A stretch of 64,000 bases of DNA from Alkaliphilus metalliredigens QYMF (GCF_000016985.1 NC_009633.1:1054001-1118000); one strand, 5' to 3'; positions 9,609-18,679 are shown, numbered from the stretch's first letter. Numbers and translations: made by a program. The notes: generated by a model from the letters alone, not told the origin.

Positions 9609-9785
9609 ATGAAGAGAGAAATAGAACTAGAACAAAAGATAAAGCTACTGAAGAAGGAATTGTCGAAATATACAGAGAATAAAGACGTTTTTTTAACTCC
9701 AAAAATGTTGAATATCAGTAAAAAAATTGACGAATTCATTATTAAATACGGTAAATTTGAAGATGAAGAAGAAGAAGAGGATTAA
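9609..9785 (+). CDS. Spo0E-like aspartyl-phosphate phosphatase
   Basis: A 58-residue protein with the size and layout of Spo0E-family phosphatases: an N-terminal helix rich in Leu, Glu and Lys, then L-N-I-S-K-K-I-D-E-F-I-I-K-Y, which aligns with the family signature S-Q-E-L-D-x-x-I. The tail is strongly acidic (E-D-E-E-E-E-E-D). Family members remove phosphate from Spo0A and so delay sporulation. The start follows AAGGGGGAG. The two substitutions in the signature (Q to K, L to I) lower certainty about activity. It is followed by a terminator at 9814-9858. Confidence 0.68.
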   Translation: MKREIELEQKIKLLKKELSKYTENKDVFLTPKMLNISKKIDEFIIKYGKFEDEEEEED

Positions 9786-9813
9786 CAATACATGAAAAAT
9801 AGGATTATCTTAG

Positions 9814-9858
9814 AAAAAAAAGACCTTTGAGCACGGTATTGTGTTTGGAAGTCTTTTT
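9814..9858 (+). terminator. Terminator after the Spo0E-like gene
   Basis: AAAAAAAGAC pairs with GTCTTTTTT, with an imperfect inner stem. Confidence 0.7.
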
Positions 9859-10039
9859 TATTTTGTAAAACTTGTATTATTGATGCGGCTATTTTAAGTG
9901 CCACATCCGAGAAAAATTTAAAAAGCTAGAAGGAAATAAGCAATTGATATAGAATAATACAATGTTATGCAAAAATGCCGACCAATGGCATATAATGAAA
10001 CTAGAGAAATGTCAACATGGAAGAAGGAGTAGATGTTTT

Positions 10040-10465
10040 GTGCTAATGGATTCAGTGAAGGTCGGATTTAAAAAAGGAATTGAAACCACATGGATGCTAG
10101 CTAAGGTCATCGTTCCTGTTTACTTTATCATTACTTTTTTGCAGTATACTCCAGTCATCGATTGGATAGCAGAAACATTCAGACCCATAATGGCGCTTTT
10201 TAATTTACCAGGAGAAGCTGCAATTATTTTAGTCTTAGGGAATGTTTTGAATCTTTATGCTGCAGTGGGAGCCATGAGTGTGATTCAGCTCTCTACCCTA
10301 GAGATTACTACTATTGCAATTATGCTTTCCTTTTCGCATTCACTTTTAATTGAGACAGCGGTGACTAAAAAGCTAGGAATTGGTGTCACAAAGGTTGTTT
10401 TAATCAGGGTGGGGTTAGCAGTGGCAACAGGAATCGTGTTCGGAAGGGTGGGGATGTTACTATGA
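10040..10465 (+). CDS. Nucleoside-recognition (Gate) domain membrane protein, first of a pair
   Basis: About 141 residues with four hydrophobic segments, including G-N-V-L-N-L-Y-A-A-V-G-A-M and S-H-S-L-L-I-E-T-A-V-T-K, typical of Gate/nucleoside-recognition proteins related to spore maturation proteins SpmA/SpmB. I choose GTG 10040 (AAGGAG ten bases upstream); ATG 10046 is also possible. The longer in-frame extension to 9962 has no ribosome site. It overlaps the next gene by four bases (ATGA), so the pair is translationally coupled and probably makes a heterodimeric membrane protein. The transported substrate is unknown. Confidence 0.72.
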   Translation: MLMDSVKVGFKKGIETTWMLAKVIVPVYFIITFLQYTPVIDWIAETFRPIMALFNLPGEAAIILVLGNVLNLYAAVGAMSVIQLSTLEITTIAIMLSFSHSLLIETAVTKKLGIGVTKVVLIRVGLAVATGIVFGRVGMLL

Positions 10466-10941
10466 TGGAGATATTGAAAGAAGCTGCCTCGGGAAGTTTT
10501 AACTCGGTTTATAAGATTGCCATTATTATTATGCCCATTATGATTACATTACAGATTTTAAAGGATTATAAAGTACTGGATAGGATCACAAAACCCTTCG
10601 GATTTTTATCTAAAATATTTAAAACCTCCGATGAGTCAGTTTTACCCCTGCTGGTAGGATTGATATTTGGCCTTTCCTATGGTGCAGGTGTCATTATTCA
10701 GACTGCTAAGGAAGGAAATTTATCTAGACGTGACTTGATATTAATTACAGTGTTTTTAGCCACATGTCATGCTGTTTTTGAAGATACGCTGATTTTTGTG
10801 GCAGTAGGAGCAAATGGGTTTATTTTGTTGGGGGTTAGAATTGTGGCAGCCTTTATACTAACCTATATTTTATCTAGAAGGTCTGGGCTAGGAGAAATAA
10901 AGACATCTGAATCATTAGAAGAAGTAAAGTTGTCAGCCTAG
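10462..10941 (+). CDS. Nucleoside-recognition (Gate) domain membrane protein, second of a pair
   Basis: 159 residues with four or five hydrophobic helices and the segment G-L-I-F-G-L-S-Y-G-A-G-V-I followed by T-C-H-A-V-F-E-D-T-L-I-F, characteristic of Gate-domain proteins. It starts within the stop of the previous gene, so the two form one operon. It probably partners its neighbour in the cytoplasmic membrane. It ends just before the rib promoter and FMN riboswitch, so it is probably not part of the riboflavin operon; a role in nucleoside or flavin-precursor transport is only a positional guess. Confidence 0.72.
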   Translation: MMEILKEAASGSFNSVYKIAIIIMPIMITLQILKDYKVLDRITKPFGFLSKIFKTSDESVLPLLVGLIFGLSYGAGVIIQTAKEGNLSRRDLILITVFLATCHAVFEDTLIFVAVGANGFILLGVRIVAAFILTYILSRRSGLGEIKTSESLEEVKLSA

Positions 10942-10959
10942 TTTTACTGAAAGTAATTG

Positions 10960-10988
10960 TTGACAACATAAAAGAATCATGATATTTT
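10960..10988 (+). promoter_or_regulatory. Sigma-A-type promoter of the rib operon
   Basis: TTGACA at 10960-10965, 17-base spacer, TATTTT at 10983-10988, about 20 bases ahead of the FMN riboswitch. Confidence 0.75.
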
Positions 10989-11007
10989 AAACTTAAATTG
11001 AATATAA

Positions 11008-11115
11008 TCTTCAGGGCAGGGTGTAATTCCCGACCGGCGGTAAAGTCCGCGAGCCACAATGTGGTTGACTTGGTGAAACTCCAAGACCGACAGTAAAGTC
11101 TGGATGGAAGAAGAA
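11008..11115 (+). ncRNA. FMN riboswitch (RFN element)
   Basis: It carries the hallmark RFN segments in order: TCAGGGCAGGGTG, ATTCCCGACCGGCGG, AGTCCGCGAGC, then GACCGACAGTAAAGTCTGGATGGAAGA. The closing stem TCTTC/GAAGA is present. It lies ahead of ribD and is followed by a terminator at 11185-11216, so FMN binding is expected to cause premature termination of the rib transcript. Confidence 0.97.
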
Positions 11116-11184
11116 CAGTATATGTAGTGTATCACTTTACCCTTAGGGGAAAAGTGTATATATTATGCTATTGATTGCTATTTC

Positions 11185-11216
11185 AAGCTCTGAAGGAAAC
11201 CCTTCAGAGCTTTTTA
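11185..11216 (+). terminator. Attenuator terminator of the FMN riboswitch
   Basis: AAGCTCTGAAGG / CCTTCAGAGCTT around AAAC, followed by TTT. It is the expression platform of the riboswitch. Confidence 0.88.
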
Positions 11217-11407
11217 AGTGCTTGAAATTTAAGTGCGCTATGAGTCGATGCGATAGCATCAGACGAATTTTTTAATGAAATATTGTTAATAGCTAATAAT
11301 AGTTAAAGGAATACATATTGCTCCTAAGGACGAAGTCAGATTTGAAGCATATGTGAAAACAAGGATAGGATGATCCATAGTCAGTAATCGGAAAATGAGG
11401 TGTTCAA

Positions 11408-12508
11408 GTGCACAACCAATATATGAGAAAAGCCATTGAATTAGCAAAAAAGGGGACTGGACACACAAATCCCAACCCATTGGTAGGGGCAGTCATCGTA
11501 AAAAACAATAAAGTGATTGGTGAAGGCTACCATCATTATTATGGAGGCCCACATGCAGAGGTTGATGCTTTTAACAATGCAACTGAAGATGTGAAGGGGG
11601 CAACGATGTATGTCACCCTAGAACCATGCTCCCATTATGGGAAAACACCACCCTGTGCAAAAGCCATTGTAGAGAAGGGGATTGCCCAAGTGGTAATTGC
11701 CATGAGAGATCCTAATCCACTGGTGGCGGGAAATGGGATTGGGATTTTGAGAGAAAGTGGAATTGAAGTCATATCAGAAGTTTTGGAGTCTGAAGCAAAA
11801 AATCTAAACGAAATTTTTGTGAAATATATCACCACTGAAATGCCCTTTTGTATTTTAAAAACCGCCATGACATTAGATGGCAAGATTGCCACTGCCACAG
11901 GAGATTCTAAATGGATCACCAATGAGGAGTCAAGACAATATGTTCATGAGATCAGACACCAGGTATCTAGTATCATGGTAGGCATCGGTACAGTTTTAGT
12001 AGATGATCCACAATTAACAACCCGATTGCACAATCAAGAAGGCTCAGACCCCATTCGAGTGATTGTAGATACTGAGGCTAAAACGCCACTATGGGCTCAG
12101 GTGTTACAGCTTTCTTCGAAGGTGAGAACAATTATTGCAACAACTGAAAAGGCTGACCCTAATAAAATAAAAGCCCTGGAAGAAAAGGGTGCTGAAGTCA
12201 TCATAATCCCTCTTAAAAATAATCAAGTGGATTTGAAGTGTTTGATTCAACAGCTAGGGGCTAAAGGAATAGATAGTGTCTTGATTGAAGGGGGAGCCAC
12301 TTTAAATGACAGTGCATTGCAGGAAGGAATCGTAGACAAGGTTGTTTCCTTTATTGCACCTAAGATAGTAGGTGGCGCCAAGGCCAAAACCCCAGTAGGG
12401 GGAGACGGAATTAAATATATGAAGGATGCAATTCAGTTAACAGATATTCAAGTAAGAAAATTTGGCCAGGATATTATGATTGAAGGATACTTAGGAAAGG
12501 GAGAATAG
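11408..12508 (+). CDS. ribD: Bifunctional riboflavin deaminase/reductase RibD
   Basis: 366 residues. The N-terminal deaminase domain (1-145) has the zinc motif H-A-E and P-C-S-H-Y-G-K-T-P-P-C. The C-terminal reductase domain (about 146-366) begins F-C-I-L-K-T-A-M-T-L-D-G-K-I-A and has I-E-G-G-A-T-L-N. It performs the second and third committed steps of riboflavin synthesis. The start is a GTG preceded by AATGAGGTG. It is the first gene of ribD-ribE-ribBA-ribH and lies under FMN riboswitch control; the next gene starts four bases after its stop. Confidence 0.97.
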   Translation: MHNQYMRKAIELAKKGTGHTNPNPLVGAVIVKNNKVIGEGYHHYYGGPHAEVDAFNNATEDVKGATMYVTLEPCSHYGKTPPCAKAIVEKGIAQVVIAMRDPNPLVAGNGIGILRESGIEVISEVLESEAKNLNEIFVKYITTEMPFCILKTAMTLDGKIATATGDSKWITNEESRQYVHEIRHQVSSIMVGIGTVLVDDPQLTTRLHNQEGSDPIRVIVDTEAKTPLWAQVLQLSSKVRTIIATTEKADPNKIKALEEKGAEVIIIPLKNNQVDLKCLIQQLGAKGIDSVLIEGGATLNDSALQEGIVDKVVSFIAPKIVGGAKAKTPVGGDGIKYMKDAIQLTDIQVRKFGQDIMIEGYLGKGE

Positions 12509-12512
12509 ACCT

Positions 12513-13169
12513 ATGTTTACAGGATTAATAGAAGAAATAGGAACTGTTGAAGCTGTGAGAAAGGGCTCTAAATCAGCCCAGTTGACCATTAAAGCCAAGC
12601 AAGTGGTAGAAAGAGTCAAACTAGGGGATAGTATCAGCACAAATGGTGTTTGTTTAACGGTGGTGGAATTTGGGCAAAATGGATTCACAGTGGATGTTAT
12701 GCCGGAGACCATGAGAAGAAGTAATCTTAAAAATGTAAAGCATGGTAGTTCTGTGAATTTAGAAAGGGCACTTAAGCTTGGTGACCGATTAGGTGGGCAT
12801 ATGGTTTCAGGACATATTGATGGTGTGGGAATCATTCAAGGAATAGAAGAAGAAGATAATGCCACATGGGTGACCATTAAAGCGCCTATTGGGACTCTAA
12901 AGTATGTTATTGAAAAGGGCTCCATTGCCATTGATGGAACAAGCTTAACCGTGGCTTATGTGGATCAAGAAACACTTAAAGTGTCCATTATTCCACTGAC
13001 TCGAGACGAGACGACATTGTTAAGCAAAAAAGTGGGAGAAGAAGTCAATTTAGAATGTGATATGGTTGGAAAATATATTGAACGGTTGACGATGTTTAAA
13101 GAAGCAGGAATGAAGGAGCAAACAAGCGCCATAGACATGAATTTTTTACAGGAAAATGGATTTGCTTAA
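12513..13169 (+). CDS. ribE: Riboflavin synthase alpha chain
   Basis: 218 residues beginning M-F-T-G-L-I-E-E-I-G, the invariant N-terminus of riboflavin synthase. Two tandem lumazine-binding repeats are visible (each with G-x-S-I-x-x-x-G-x-x-L-T-V; the second starts near residue 98). It dismutates two molecules of dimethyl-ribityllumazine to riboflavin. It lies between ribD and ribBA in the FMN-regulated operon. Confidence 0.97.
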   Translation: MFTGLIEEIGTVEAVRKGSKSAQLTIKAKQVVERVKLGDSISTNGVCLTVVEFGQNGFTVDVMPETMRRSNLKNVKHGSSVNLERALKLGDRLGGHMVSGHIDGVGIIQGIEEEDNATWVTIKAPIGTLKYVIEKGSIAIDGTSLTVAYVDQETLKVSIIPLTRDETTLLSKKVGEEVNLECDMVGKYIERLTMFKEAGMKEQTSAIDMNFLQENGFA

Positions 13170-13254
13170 GGAATCAGAAGAAAATAATGAGTGAAATAGA
13201 CCATTATATTGACCGGTTATTTTCTGGGAGAGGACTAAGAGAGGAGTGTATAAA

Positions 13255-14466
13255 TTGAATAAATTTAATACTATAGAAGAGGCTATCGAAGAGATCAAAG
13301 CAGGTAAGATGATTGTTGTGGTGGATGATGAGGATCGAGAAAATGAAGGGGATCTTTTGATGGCGGCGGAAAAAGCCACCCCGGAGACCATTAACTTTAT
13401 GGCTAGGTATGGGAGAGGACTCATATGCACACCCATGACTAAGAGTGCATTACAGAAATTGAATATTTTTCCCATGGTAACGGATAACACGGATCCAAAG
13501 GAAACAGCCTTTACTGTTTCTGTTGATTCAGTTGAATGCACAACGGGTATTTCTGCCGGTGAACGGGCTTGTACGATACTGAAGCTAGTTGACCCAGGGG
13601 CAACGGCTAGGCACTTCACAAAGCCAGGGCATATTTTTCCTTTAGTAGCCAAAGAAGGTGGGGTACTAAAAAGGGCAGGACACACAGAAGCTGCTGTGGA
13701 TTTGGCTAGAATGGCGGGGCTTGACCCTTCAGGAGTGATTTGTGAAATCATGAATGAAGATGGAACCATGGCCAGGGTGCCAGAACTGATGGAATATGTT
13801 AAGGAACATAATTTAAAGATTATCACCATTGCTGATTTAATTTCCTATAGAAGTAAGCATGAAAAATTGGTAGAAAAAGTTACTGAGGCAGTCCTGCCAA
13901 CTAAATATGGAGATTTTAAAATGGTGGGTTATGAAAATAAGCTCAATGGAGAGCACCATTTAGCCCTGGTTAAGGGTGATGTATCGGGTGGGGAACCTGT
14001 GTTGGTAAGGGTGCACTCTGAGTGTTTAACAGGAGATGCCTTTGGTTCATTAAGATGTGATTGTGGTGAACAGTATGCTGAGGCTGCTAAGAAAATTCAA
14101 GATGAAGGCAGAGGAGTACTGTTGTATATGAGGCAAGAAGGCCGTGGGATTGGATTAATCAATAAGATTAAAGCCTATGCACTTCAGGATGAGGGGATGG
14201 ATACAGTGGAAGCCAACCTGGCTCTGGGGTTCCCGGAAGATATGAGAGACTACGGTATCGGTGCTCAAATATTAGCGGATCTAGGGATTGAAAAAATTAG
14301 AGTGATGACAAACAACCCTAAAAAACTATCTGGTATTACGGGTTACGGCATCGAAATTGTTGAAAGAGTGTCGATTGAAATGAATCATAATGAAAGAAAT
14401 GAATTCTATTTAAAAACCAAGAAAGATAAAATGGGACATTTATTAAATATGGAGGAGGAAAAGTAA
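13255..14466 (+). CDS. ribBA: Bifunctional DHBP synthase / GTP cyclohydrolase II RibBA
   Basis: About 403 residues. The N-terminal half is 3,4-dihydroxy-2-butanone-4-phosphate synthase ([13 protein letters not shown] near residue 25). The C-terminal half is GTP cyclohydrolase II with zinc cysteines in [14 protein letters not shown]. It supplies both precursors of riboflavin. GTG 13246 touches the ribosome site GAGAGGAG, so I prefer TTG 13255 nine bases downstream; both give the same frame. It sits 85 bases after ribE and one base before ribH. Confidence 0.95.
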   Translation: MNKFNTIEEAIEEIKAGKMIVVVDDEDRENEGDLLMAAEKATPETINFMARYGRGLICTPMTKSALQKLNIFPMVTDNTDPKETAFTVSVDSVECTTGISAGERACTILKLVDPGATARHFTKPGHIFPLVAKEGGVLKRAGHTEAAVDLARMAGLDPSGVICEIMNEDGTMARVPELMEYVKEHNLKIITIADLISYRSKHEKLVEKVTEAVLPTKYGDFKMVGYENKLNGEHHLALVKGDVSGGEPVLVRVHSECLTGDAFGSLRCDCGEQYAEAAKKIQDEGRGVLLYMRQEGRGIGLINKIKAYALQDEGMDTVEANLALGFPEDMRDYGIGAQILADLGIEKIRVMTNNPKKLSGITGYGIEIVERVSIEMNHNERNEFYLKTKKDKMGHLLNMEEEK

Positions 14467-14467
14467 A

Positions 14468-14929
14468 ATGAGAGTATACGAAGGAAAGTTAATTTCAAAG
14501 GGACAAAAATTTGGCATTATTGTGGGAAGGTTTAATGAGTTTATAGGAGGCAAACTGTTATCAGGAGCTATAGATGCCTTAAAAAGACATGGCGTGGATG
14601 AAGAGAATATCGAGATCGCATGGGTGCCTGGAGCATTTGAGATGCCTTTGATAGCAAAAAAAATGGCGAAGTCTCAAAAGTATGATGGTGTCATTTGTTT
14701 AGGAGCAGTGATTAGAGGTGCCACACCGCATTTTGACTATGTATCTAGTGAAGTCACTAAGGGTGTTGCCAGTGTATCACTGGAAACAGAGGTACCAGTG
14801 ATTTTTGGTGTACTGACAACAGATACGATCGAGCAGGCTATTGAAAGAGCCGGTACTAAGGCAGGAAACAAAGGCTTTGAAGCCGCTGTAACTGCTATTG
14901 AAATGGCTAATTTATTAAAAGAATTTTAA
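14468..14929 (+). CDS. ribH: 6,7-dimethyl-8-ribityllumazine synthase
   Basis: 153 residues, the standard length. Motifs are G-I-I-V-G-R-F-N near the N-terminus, W-V-P-G-A-F-E-M-P and [14 protein letters not shown]. It condenses the pyrimidine and butanone precursors and normally assembles into a 60-subunit shell that can hold riboflavin synthase. Last gene of the operon; a long hairpin terminator follows. Confidence 0.97.
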   Translation: MRVYEGKLISKGQKFGIIVGRFNEFIGGKLLSGAIDALKRHGVDEENIEIAWVPGAFEMPLIAKKMAKSQKYDGVICLGAVIRGATPHFDYVSSEVTKGVASVSLETEVPVIFGVLTTDTIEQAIERAGTKAGNKGFEAAVTAIEMANLLKEF

Positions 14930-14962
14930 TTATCGAATACAGTCTGATTGTTATAGCATCAA

Positions 14963-15019
14963 GATGAAAAAGGTGTTTCTTTTGCTCAAAATTGAGAAAA
15001 AGAAACACTTTTTTTCATC
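14963..15019. terminator. Terminator of the rib operon
   Basis: GATGAAAAAGGTGTTTCTTTT pairs with AAAAGAAACACTTTTTTTCATC around a 13-base loop. T-runs on both strands make it potentially bidirectional. Confidence 0.88.
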
Positions 15020-15124
15020 TTTGTAAATCGCTACCAACAAATAATAATTTGTTACTTCTTTAGGAATTCTAATTACAATGGACGCAAAACAAAGTGAGAG
15101 TTGTTTTTTTGACTGGTGAAAATA

Positions 15125-15154
15125 TTGACACTCCATTAAGGGGTAGGGTATGAT
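15125..15154 (+). promoter_or_regulatory. Promoter of the tup operon
   Basis: TTGACA at 15125-15130 and TATGAT at 15149-15154, 18-base spacer, about 37 bases ahead of the riboswitch. Confidence 0.7.
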
Positions 15155-15189
15155 TAGAATAGATAGAAAGACTAATGAAATGATATTAA

Positions 15190-15290
15190 TTCTCCGAGCT
15201 TATGACTCCTAATAGATCAATGGTCTGATGGAGTGCAAGCCTGTAGGGTATTGTTGGAAACAATAATGCCTCCCATAGCGGAAAGGAGTG
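15190..15290 (+). ncRNA. Moco/Tuco-type (molybdenum/tungsten cofactor) riboswitch
   Basis: The leader contains CTCCGAGC (15192-15199), GCAAGCC, TGCCTCCC (15267-15274) and GGAAAGGAG (15280-15288), which I recognise as the conserved blocks of the Moco RNA motif. Between them is a hairpin with TATTGTTGGAAACAATA. A terminator follows at 15304-15328 and the next gene is a tungstate-binding protein, the context in which the tungsten-cofactor (Tuco) variant is expected. Identification is by memory of the consensus, not a covariance search. Confidence 0.75.
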
Positions 15291-15303
15291 CGCAAATCTA
15301 ATG

Positions 15304-15328
15304 CGACGCCTTTTTAGGCGCTTTTTTA
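15304..15328 (+). terminator. Expression-platform terminator of the Moco/Tuco riboswitch
   Basis: CGCC-TTTTTA-GGCG followed by CTTTTTT, directly after the aptamer. Confidence 0.82.
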
Positions 15329-15429
15329 TAGACTAATAAGGTGTATTTTGTTATTTTTCTGAAATGCTCTTGAAAAAAGTTTTGTTACCAGGAGCAATAT
15401 AATTGGGAACTTTTAGGGGGATTAAAGCG

Positions 15430-16293
15430 ATGGAAATAAGAAAATGGCATGTTTTACTAATGACAGTACTCTTGGTGGCAATGACTGTGATTGGCTGTAG
15501 TCAGGGAGCCATAGATGATCATAAAGAAAGTGGTCAATCTACAGGAAATAGTATTCTTTTAGCGACAACAACCAGTACAGAAAATAGTGGTCTGCTAGAT
15601 GATATTTTACCTATCTTGACTGAGGATACAGGTGTTGAAGTCAAAGTAGTGGCGGTTGGAACGGGACAGGCACTTCAAATGGGGAAAGATGGAGAAGTTG
15701 ACGTAATATTGGCTCATTCTAAAAAGGCTGAGGATGAGTTTGTCCAAGAAGATCATGGAATCCAACGGTTTGACGTGATGTACAATGATTTTGTATTAAT
15801 TGGACCTAAGGATGATCCAGCGGATATTGGAGTATTGGCAAAAAATGATATCCTAAAAGCCCTCTCCATTTTTCAGAATACAGAGGAAACATTTCTTTCA
15901 AGGGGAGATGACTCAGGGACCCACAAGATGGAGCTGCAGTTATGGGAAACCTTAGGGATTGACCCTAAGGGACGATGGTATGTATCGGCGGGACAAGGTA
16001 TGGGTGCTGTCATTCAGATGACCAATGAAATGCTGGGTTATACCTTGTCTGATCGAGCGACTTATCTGTCTATGAAGCATAACTTAGACTTAGATATTAT
16101 ACTAGAAGGCGATGGAATGCTTTTTAATCAATATGGTGTGATTGCAGTGAATCCCAATAAGAATGTTCAAATTAATTATGAGGGTGCAATGATTTTGATA
16201 GAGTGGCTTTTGTCTGAAAAGGGCCAGGGATTAATCGGTGAGTTTGGTCAATCAGAGTTTGGTCAGTCTTTATTTATACCTAACGCCAAGTAG
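15430..16293 (+). CDS. tupA: Tungstate ABC transporter, substrate-binding lipoprotein
   Basis: 287 residues. A lipoprotein signal (I-R-K-W-H-V-L-L-M-T-V-L-L ... V-I-G-C) anchors it outside the membrane. The mature protein starts L-L-A-T-T-T-S-T-E-N-S-G-L, the TupA/PstS-like ligand motif, with R-G-D-D-S-G-T-H-K later. TupA proteins bind tungstate very tightly. I start at ATG 15430, with AGGGGG ten or so bases upstream, rather than TTG 15403. It is the first gene of tupABC, controlled by the riboswitch upstream. Confidence 0.92.
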   Translation: MEIRKWHVLLMTVLLVAMTVIGCSQGAIDDHKESGQSTGNSILLATTTSTENSGLLDDILPILTEDTGVEVKVVAVGTGQALQMGKDGEVDVILAHSKKAEDEFVQEDHGIQRFDVMYNDFVLIGPKDDPADIGVLAKNDILKALSIFQNTEETFLSRGDDSGTHKMELQLWETLGIDPKGRWYVSAGQGMGAVIQMTNEMLGYTLSDRATYLSMKHNLDLDIILEGDGMLFNQYGVIAVNPNKNVQINYEGAMILIEWLLSEKGQGLIGEFGQSEFGQSLFIPNAK

Positions 16294-16307
16294 TAGGGGG
16301 GAGCTAG

Positions 16308-17000
16308 ATGGGACAAATACTAGAAGGGACAAAAAGTGCATTGATGCTCTTATTATCCTTTGATCGAGAGATTTATGGAATTGTTGGACTATCCTTATAT
16401 GTTACATTGACAGCCAGTATAATCTCTAGCTTTGTGGCAGTACCCCTGGGTATTTTGCTGGCTGTTAAGGATTTTCCCATGAAGCAGTTTGTTGTTAGAT
16501 TTGTCTATACTATGATGAGTCTACCTCCAGTGATTGTGGGATTAGTTATCTTTTTATTGTTTTCTAGAAGTGGTCCTCTCGGTGTGCTTAGAATTATCTA
16601 TACCCCCACAGCCATGATTGTGGCACAAATTTGTCTTGTGATGCCGATCATTATAGGGATTGTCTATAATGGTACCAAGGAAAAAGGGAGAGAGATTCAG
16701 GAGGTAGCTGAAACATTGGGAGCCAACAAAATGCAAACCTTAGTCCTACTGATTAAGGAATTGCGTATCAATATCTTCGCTGCTATTGTGACTGGTTATG
16801 GTAGAGCCATATCAGAGGTAGGGGCTGTCATGATTGTAGGGGGAAATATTAGAGGAGATACACGGGTGATGACAACAGCCATTGCCATGCTCAAAAGCCA
16901 AGGAGACTATGAAACAGCCATTGCCATTGGTATTGTGTTGTTATTACTATCATTTTTAATTAACTCAATTCTATATAAACTTCAGCAGGAGGAATCATAA
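16308..17000 (+). CDS. tupB: Tungstate ABC transporter permease
   Basis: 230 residues with about six membrane helices and the permease loop motif E-T-L-G-A-N-K-M-Q-T-L, where the ATPase docks, then G-Y-G-R-A-I-S-E-V-G-A-V. It follows tupA by 14 bases and overlaps the tupC start by one base, so the three are one operon. It forms the membrane channel of the tungstate importer. Confidence 0.92.
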   Translation: MGQILEGTKSALMLLLSFDREIYGIVGLSLYVTLTASIISSFVAVPLGILLAVKDFPMKQFVVRFVYTMMSLPPVIVGLVIFLLFSRSGPLGVLRIIYTPTAMIVAQICLVMPIIIGIVYNGTKEKGREIQEVAETLGANKMQTLVLLIKELRINIFAAIVTGYGRAISEVGAVMIVGGNIRGDTRVMTTAIAMLKSQGDYETAIAIGIVLLLLSFLINSILYKLQQEES

Positions 17001-17707
17001 TGCAACTACAGATCAAAGGCCTACAAAAATCATATAAGGGGCAAACTGTTCTTTGTATTGAGGAGTTAACAATCCCCCAGGGTAGTTTTTTCGGGATTAT
17101 TGGACCCAATGGGGCGGGTAAAAGTACTTTGATTAAAATGATTGCAGGACTTATTGAGCCTACCAATGGCTTAATTGAATATAGTGGCGCTAGCATCACC
17201 GATGAGATTAAACAAAAAATGACATTGGTTTTTCAAAAACCTTATTTATTGCGGACTACGGTCTTTAACAATATTGCTTATCCATTAAAAATAAGAAAGA
17301 TAGAAAAAGAAGAAATCCAAAGACGAGTGGACCGCTTGCTAAGAGATATGGAGATAGAGCATTTAAAAGATCAAAAAGCATGGACGCTCTCAGGAGGAGA
17401 AGCCCAAAAAGTTGCCTTAGCCAGAGGGATCATTTTTAGTCCAGAGCTTTTACTATTAGATGAGGCAACGGCTAACCTGGACCCAACATCCGTTCTCATG
17501 CTGGAAAAACAGCTAAAGGCGTTTTTCCATGAAAACAAAACCACAATTATTATGATTACTCACAACCTTTATCAGGCAAAGCGCCTTTGTCATGATGTTG
17601 CCTTTATGAAGGATGGAAAAGTGATCGAGGTAGGGAATCAAGAAAAAGTAATGAACTATCCAGAAAGTCATCATACCAAAGAGTTTATTTGTAATGAAAA
17701 AATATAA
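17000..17707 (+). CDS. tupC: Tungstate ABC transporter ATP-binding protein
   Basis: 235 residues: Walker A G-P-N-G-A-G-K-S-T, signature L-S-G-G-E, Walker B L-L-L-L-D-E-A-T and the switch histidine in M-I-T-H-N. It powers the TupB channel. It starts at the tupB stop (TAATG), showing translational coupling. A role in tungsten supply would serve tungsten enzymes such as aldehyde or formate oxidoreductases, none of which is in this window. Confidence 0.92.
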   Translation: MQLQIKGLQKSYKGQTVLCIEELTIPQGSFFGIIGPNGAGKSTLIKMIAGLIEPTNGLIEYSGASITDEIKQKMTLVFQKPYLLRTTVFNNIAYPLKIRKIEKEEIQRRVDRLLRDMEIEHLKDQKAWTLSGGEAQKVALARGIIFSPELLLLDEATANLDPTSVLMLEKQLKAFFHENKTTIIMITHNLYQAKRLCHDVAFMKDGKVIEVGNQEKVMNYPESHHTKEFICNEKI

Positions 17708-17798
17708 TCATATAATGATCTTTTAACCTTTACACAGAACTTACGTTCGGATAGAATGGACATAGGGTTGATAGGGTTGAACATTGGGGGGGATGGAT

Positions 17799-18005
17799 AT
17801 GGAAGGACCAACAATAAAGGAATTAGATGAATTATCTGAAATGATAGAAGCAATGCGAATTAAGCTTAATTATATTATCCGATGTGATGATGAACTAGAG
17901 ATCACACATGAAGCAATGGAGATGAGTCAACAGCTGGATAAAATGCTTAACAGCTATGAATGCTTAAAACGATCCATTAATGAAAAACATAGAAAAAATC
18001 AATGA
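17799..18005 (+). CDS. Spo0E-like aspartyl-phosphate phosphatase
   Basis: About 68 residues predicted as two helices. The second carries M-S-Q-Q-L-D-K-M-L-N-S-Y, a good match to the Spo0E signature S-Q-x-L-D. Such proteins dephosphorylate Spo0A to restrain sporulation. A run of seven G precedes two in-frame ATGs (17793, 17799); I choose the second on spacing. It is a single-gene unit ending in a terminator at 18021-18055. Confidence 0.75.
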   Translation: MEGPTIKELDELSEMIEAMRIKLNYIIRCDDELEITHEAMEMSQQLDKMLNSYECLKRSINEKHRKNQ

Positions 18006-18020
18006 AATATGATATAATAT

Positions 18021-18055
18021 AAGCGGTGTAAGTACTAACATGACTTACACCGCTT
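18021..18055 (+). terminator. Terminator after the second Spo0E-like gene
   Basis: AAGCGGTGTAAGT pairs with ACTTACACCGCTT; the tail is ATATTTGT. Confidence 0.75.
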
Positions 18056-18127
18056 ATATTTGTAAGGCTAATTTCAAGTATTAGACTAAGAATAAGAAGT
18101 ACTAAAGAAGAGCAAGGGGGAGAATAA

Positions 18128-18547
18128 ATGAAAGTAGCATTTTTTCTAACGCCCAAGAATGAAATTGTTTGTGAAAATATCGATGCCACCATGCGCCAAG
18201 TATTAGAAAAAATGGAATATCATCGATATTCAGCGATTCCATTAATAGATAAAGAGGGAAGATACGTAGCTACAATTACAGAGGGTGACATACTTTGGGA
18301 ATTAAAAAATAAAGCAGACCTAACATTTAAAGAGACAAATAAGATATTCATTAAAGATATTCCAAAGTATGTAAAGAATAGAGCCGTTTCAATTAATGCA
18401 GACATTGAAGATCTATTAGACCTTGTATCAAATCAGAACTTTGTTCCTGTGGTGGATGACAATGATGTATTTATTGGGATTGTTAAGAGAAGTGATGTAA
18501 TCAATTACTGTTATAAAAACTTAGTGAAGATTGAAAGTACAGAATAA
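18128..18547 (+). CDS. CBS-domain pair protein
   Basis: 139 residues consisting of two CBS motifs: about 1-60 (H-R-Y-S-A-I-P-L-I-D-K-E-G-R-Y and I-T-E-G-D-I-L-W) and about 75-135 (N-F-V-P-V-V-D-D-N-D-V-F-I-G-I-V-K-R-S-D-V). CBS pairs bind adenosyl nucleotides and act as energy or ligand sensors, often in trans. There is no attached catalytic domain. The start follows AGGGGGAG; a terminator lies at 18563-18611. Its partner is unknown. Confidence 0.88.
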   Translation: MKVAFFLTPKNEIVCENIDATMRQVLEKMEYHRYSAIPLIDKEGRYVATITEGDILWELKNKADLTFKETNKIFIKDIPKYVKNRAVSINADIEDLLDLVSNQNFVPVVDDNDVFIGIVKRSDVINYCYKNLVKIESTE

Positions 18548-18562
18548 AATATAGATAAATTC

Positions 18563-18611
18563 GGCTAGTATTTAGGAGGATTAGAAATTCTTCTGGATAC
18601 TAGTCCTCTTT
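18563..18611 (+). terminator. Terminator after the CBS gene
   Basis: CTAGTATTTAGGAG pairs imperfectly with TTCTGGATACTAG, followed by TCCTCTTTTA. Confidence 0.65.
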
Positions 18612-18679
18612 TATTTGAGGAACAATTCATATAGAGATGAATACAATAATTAATATACTCTCTAAAAGAGGTGACGGGT

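Noticed and set aside
13146-13829. 227-codon antisense frame across ribE and ribBA
   Set aside because: It is long only because the complementary genes avoid certain codons; no start signal, and both rib genes are certain.
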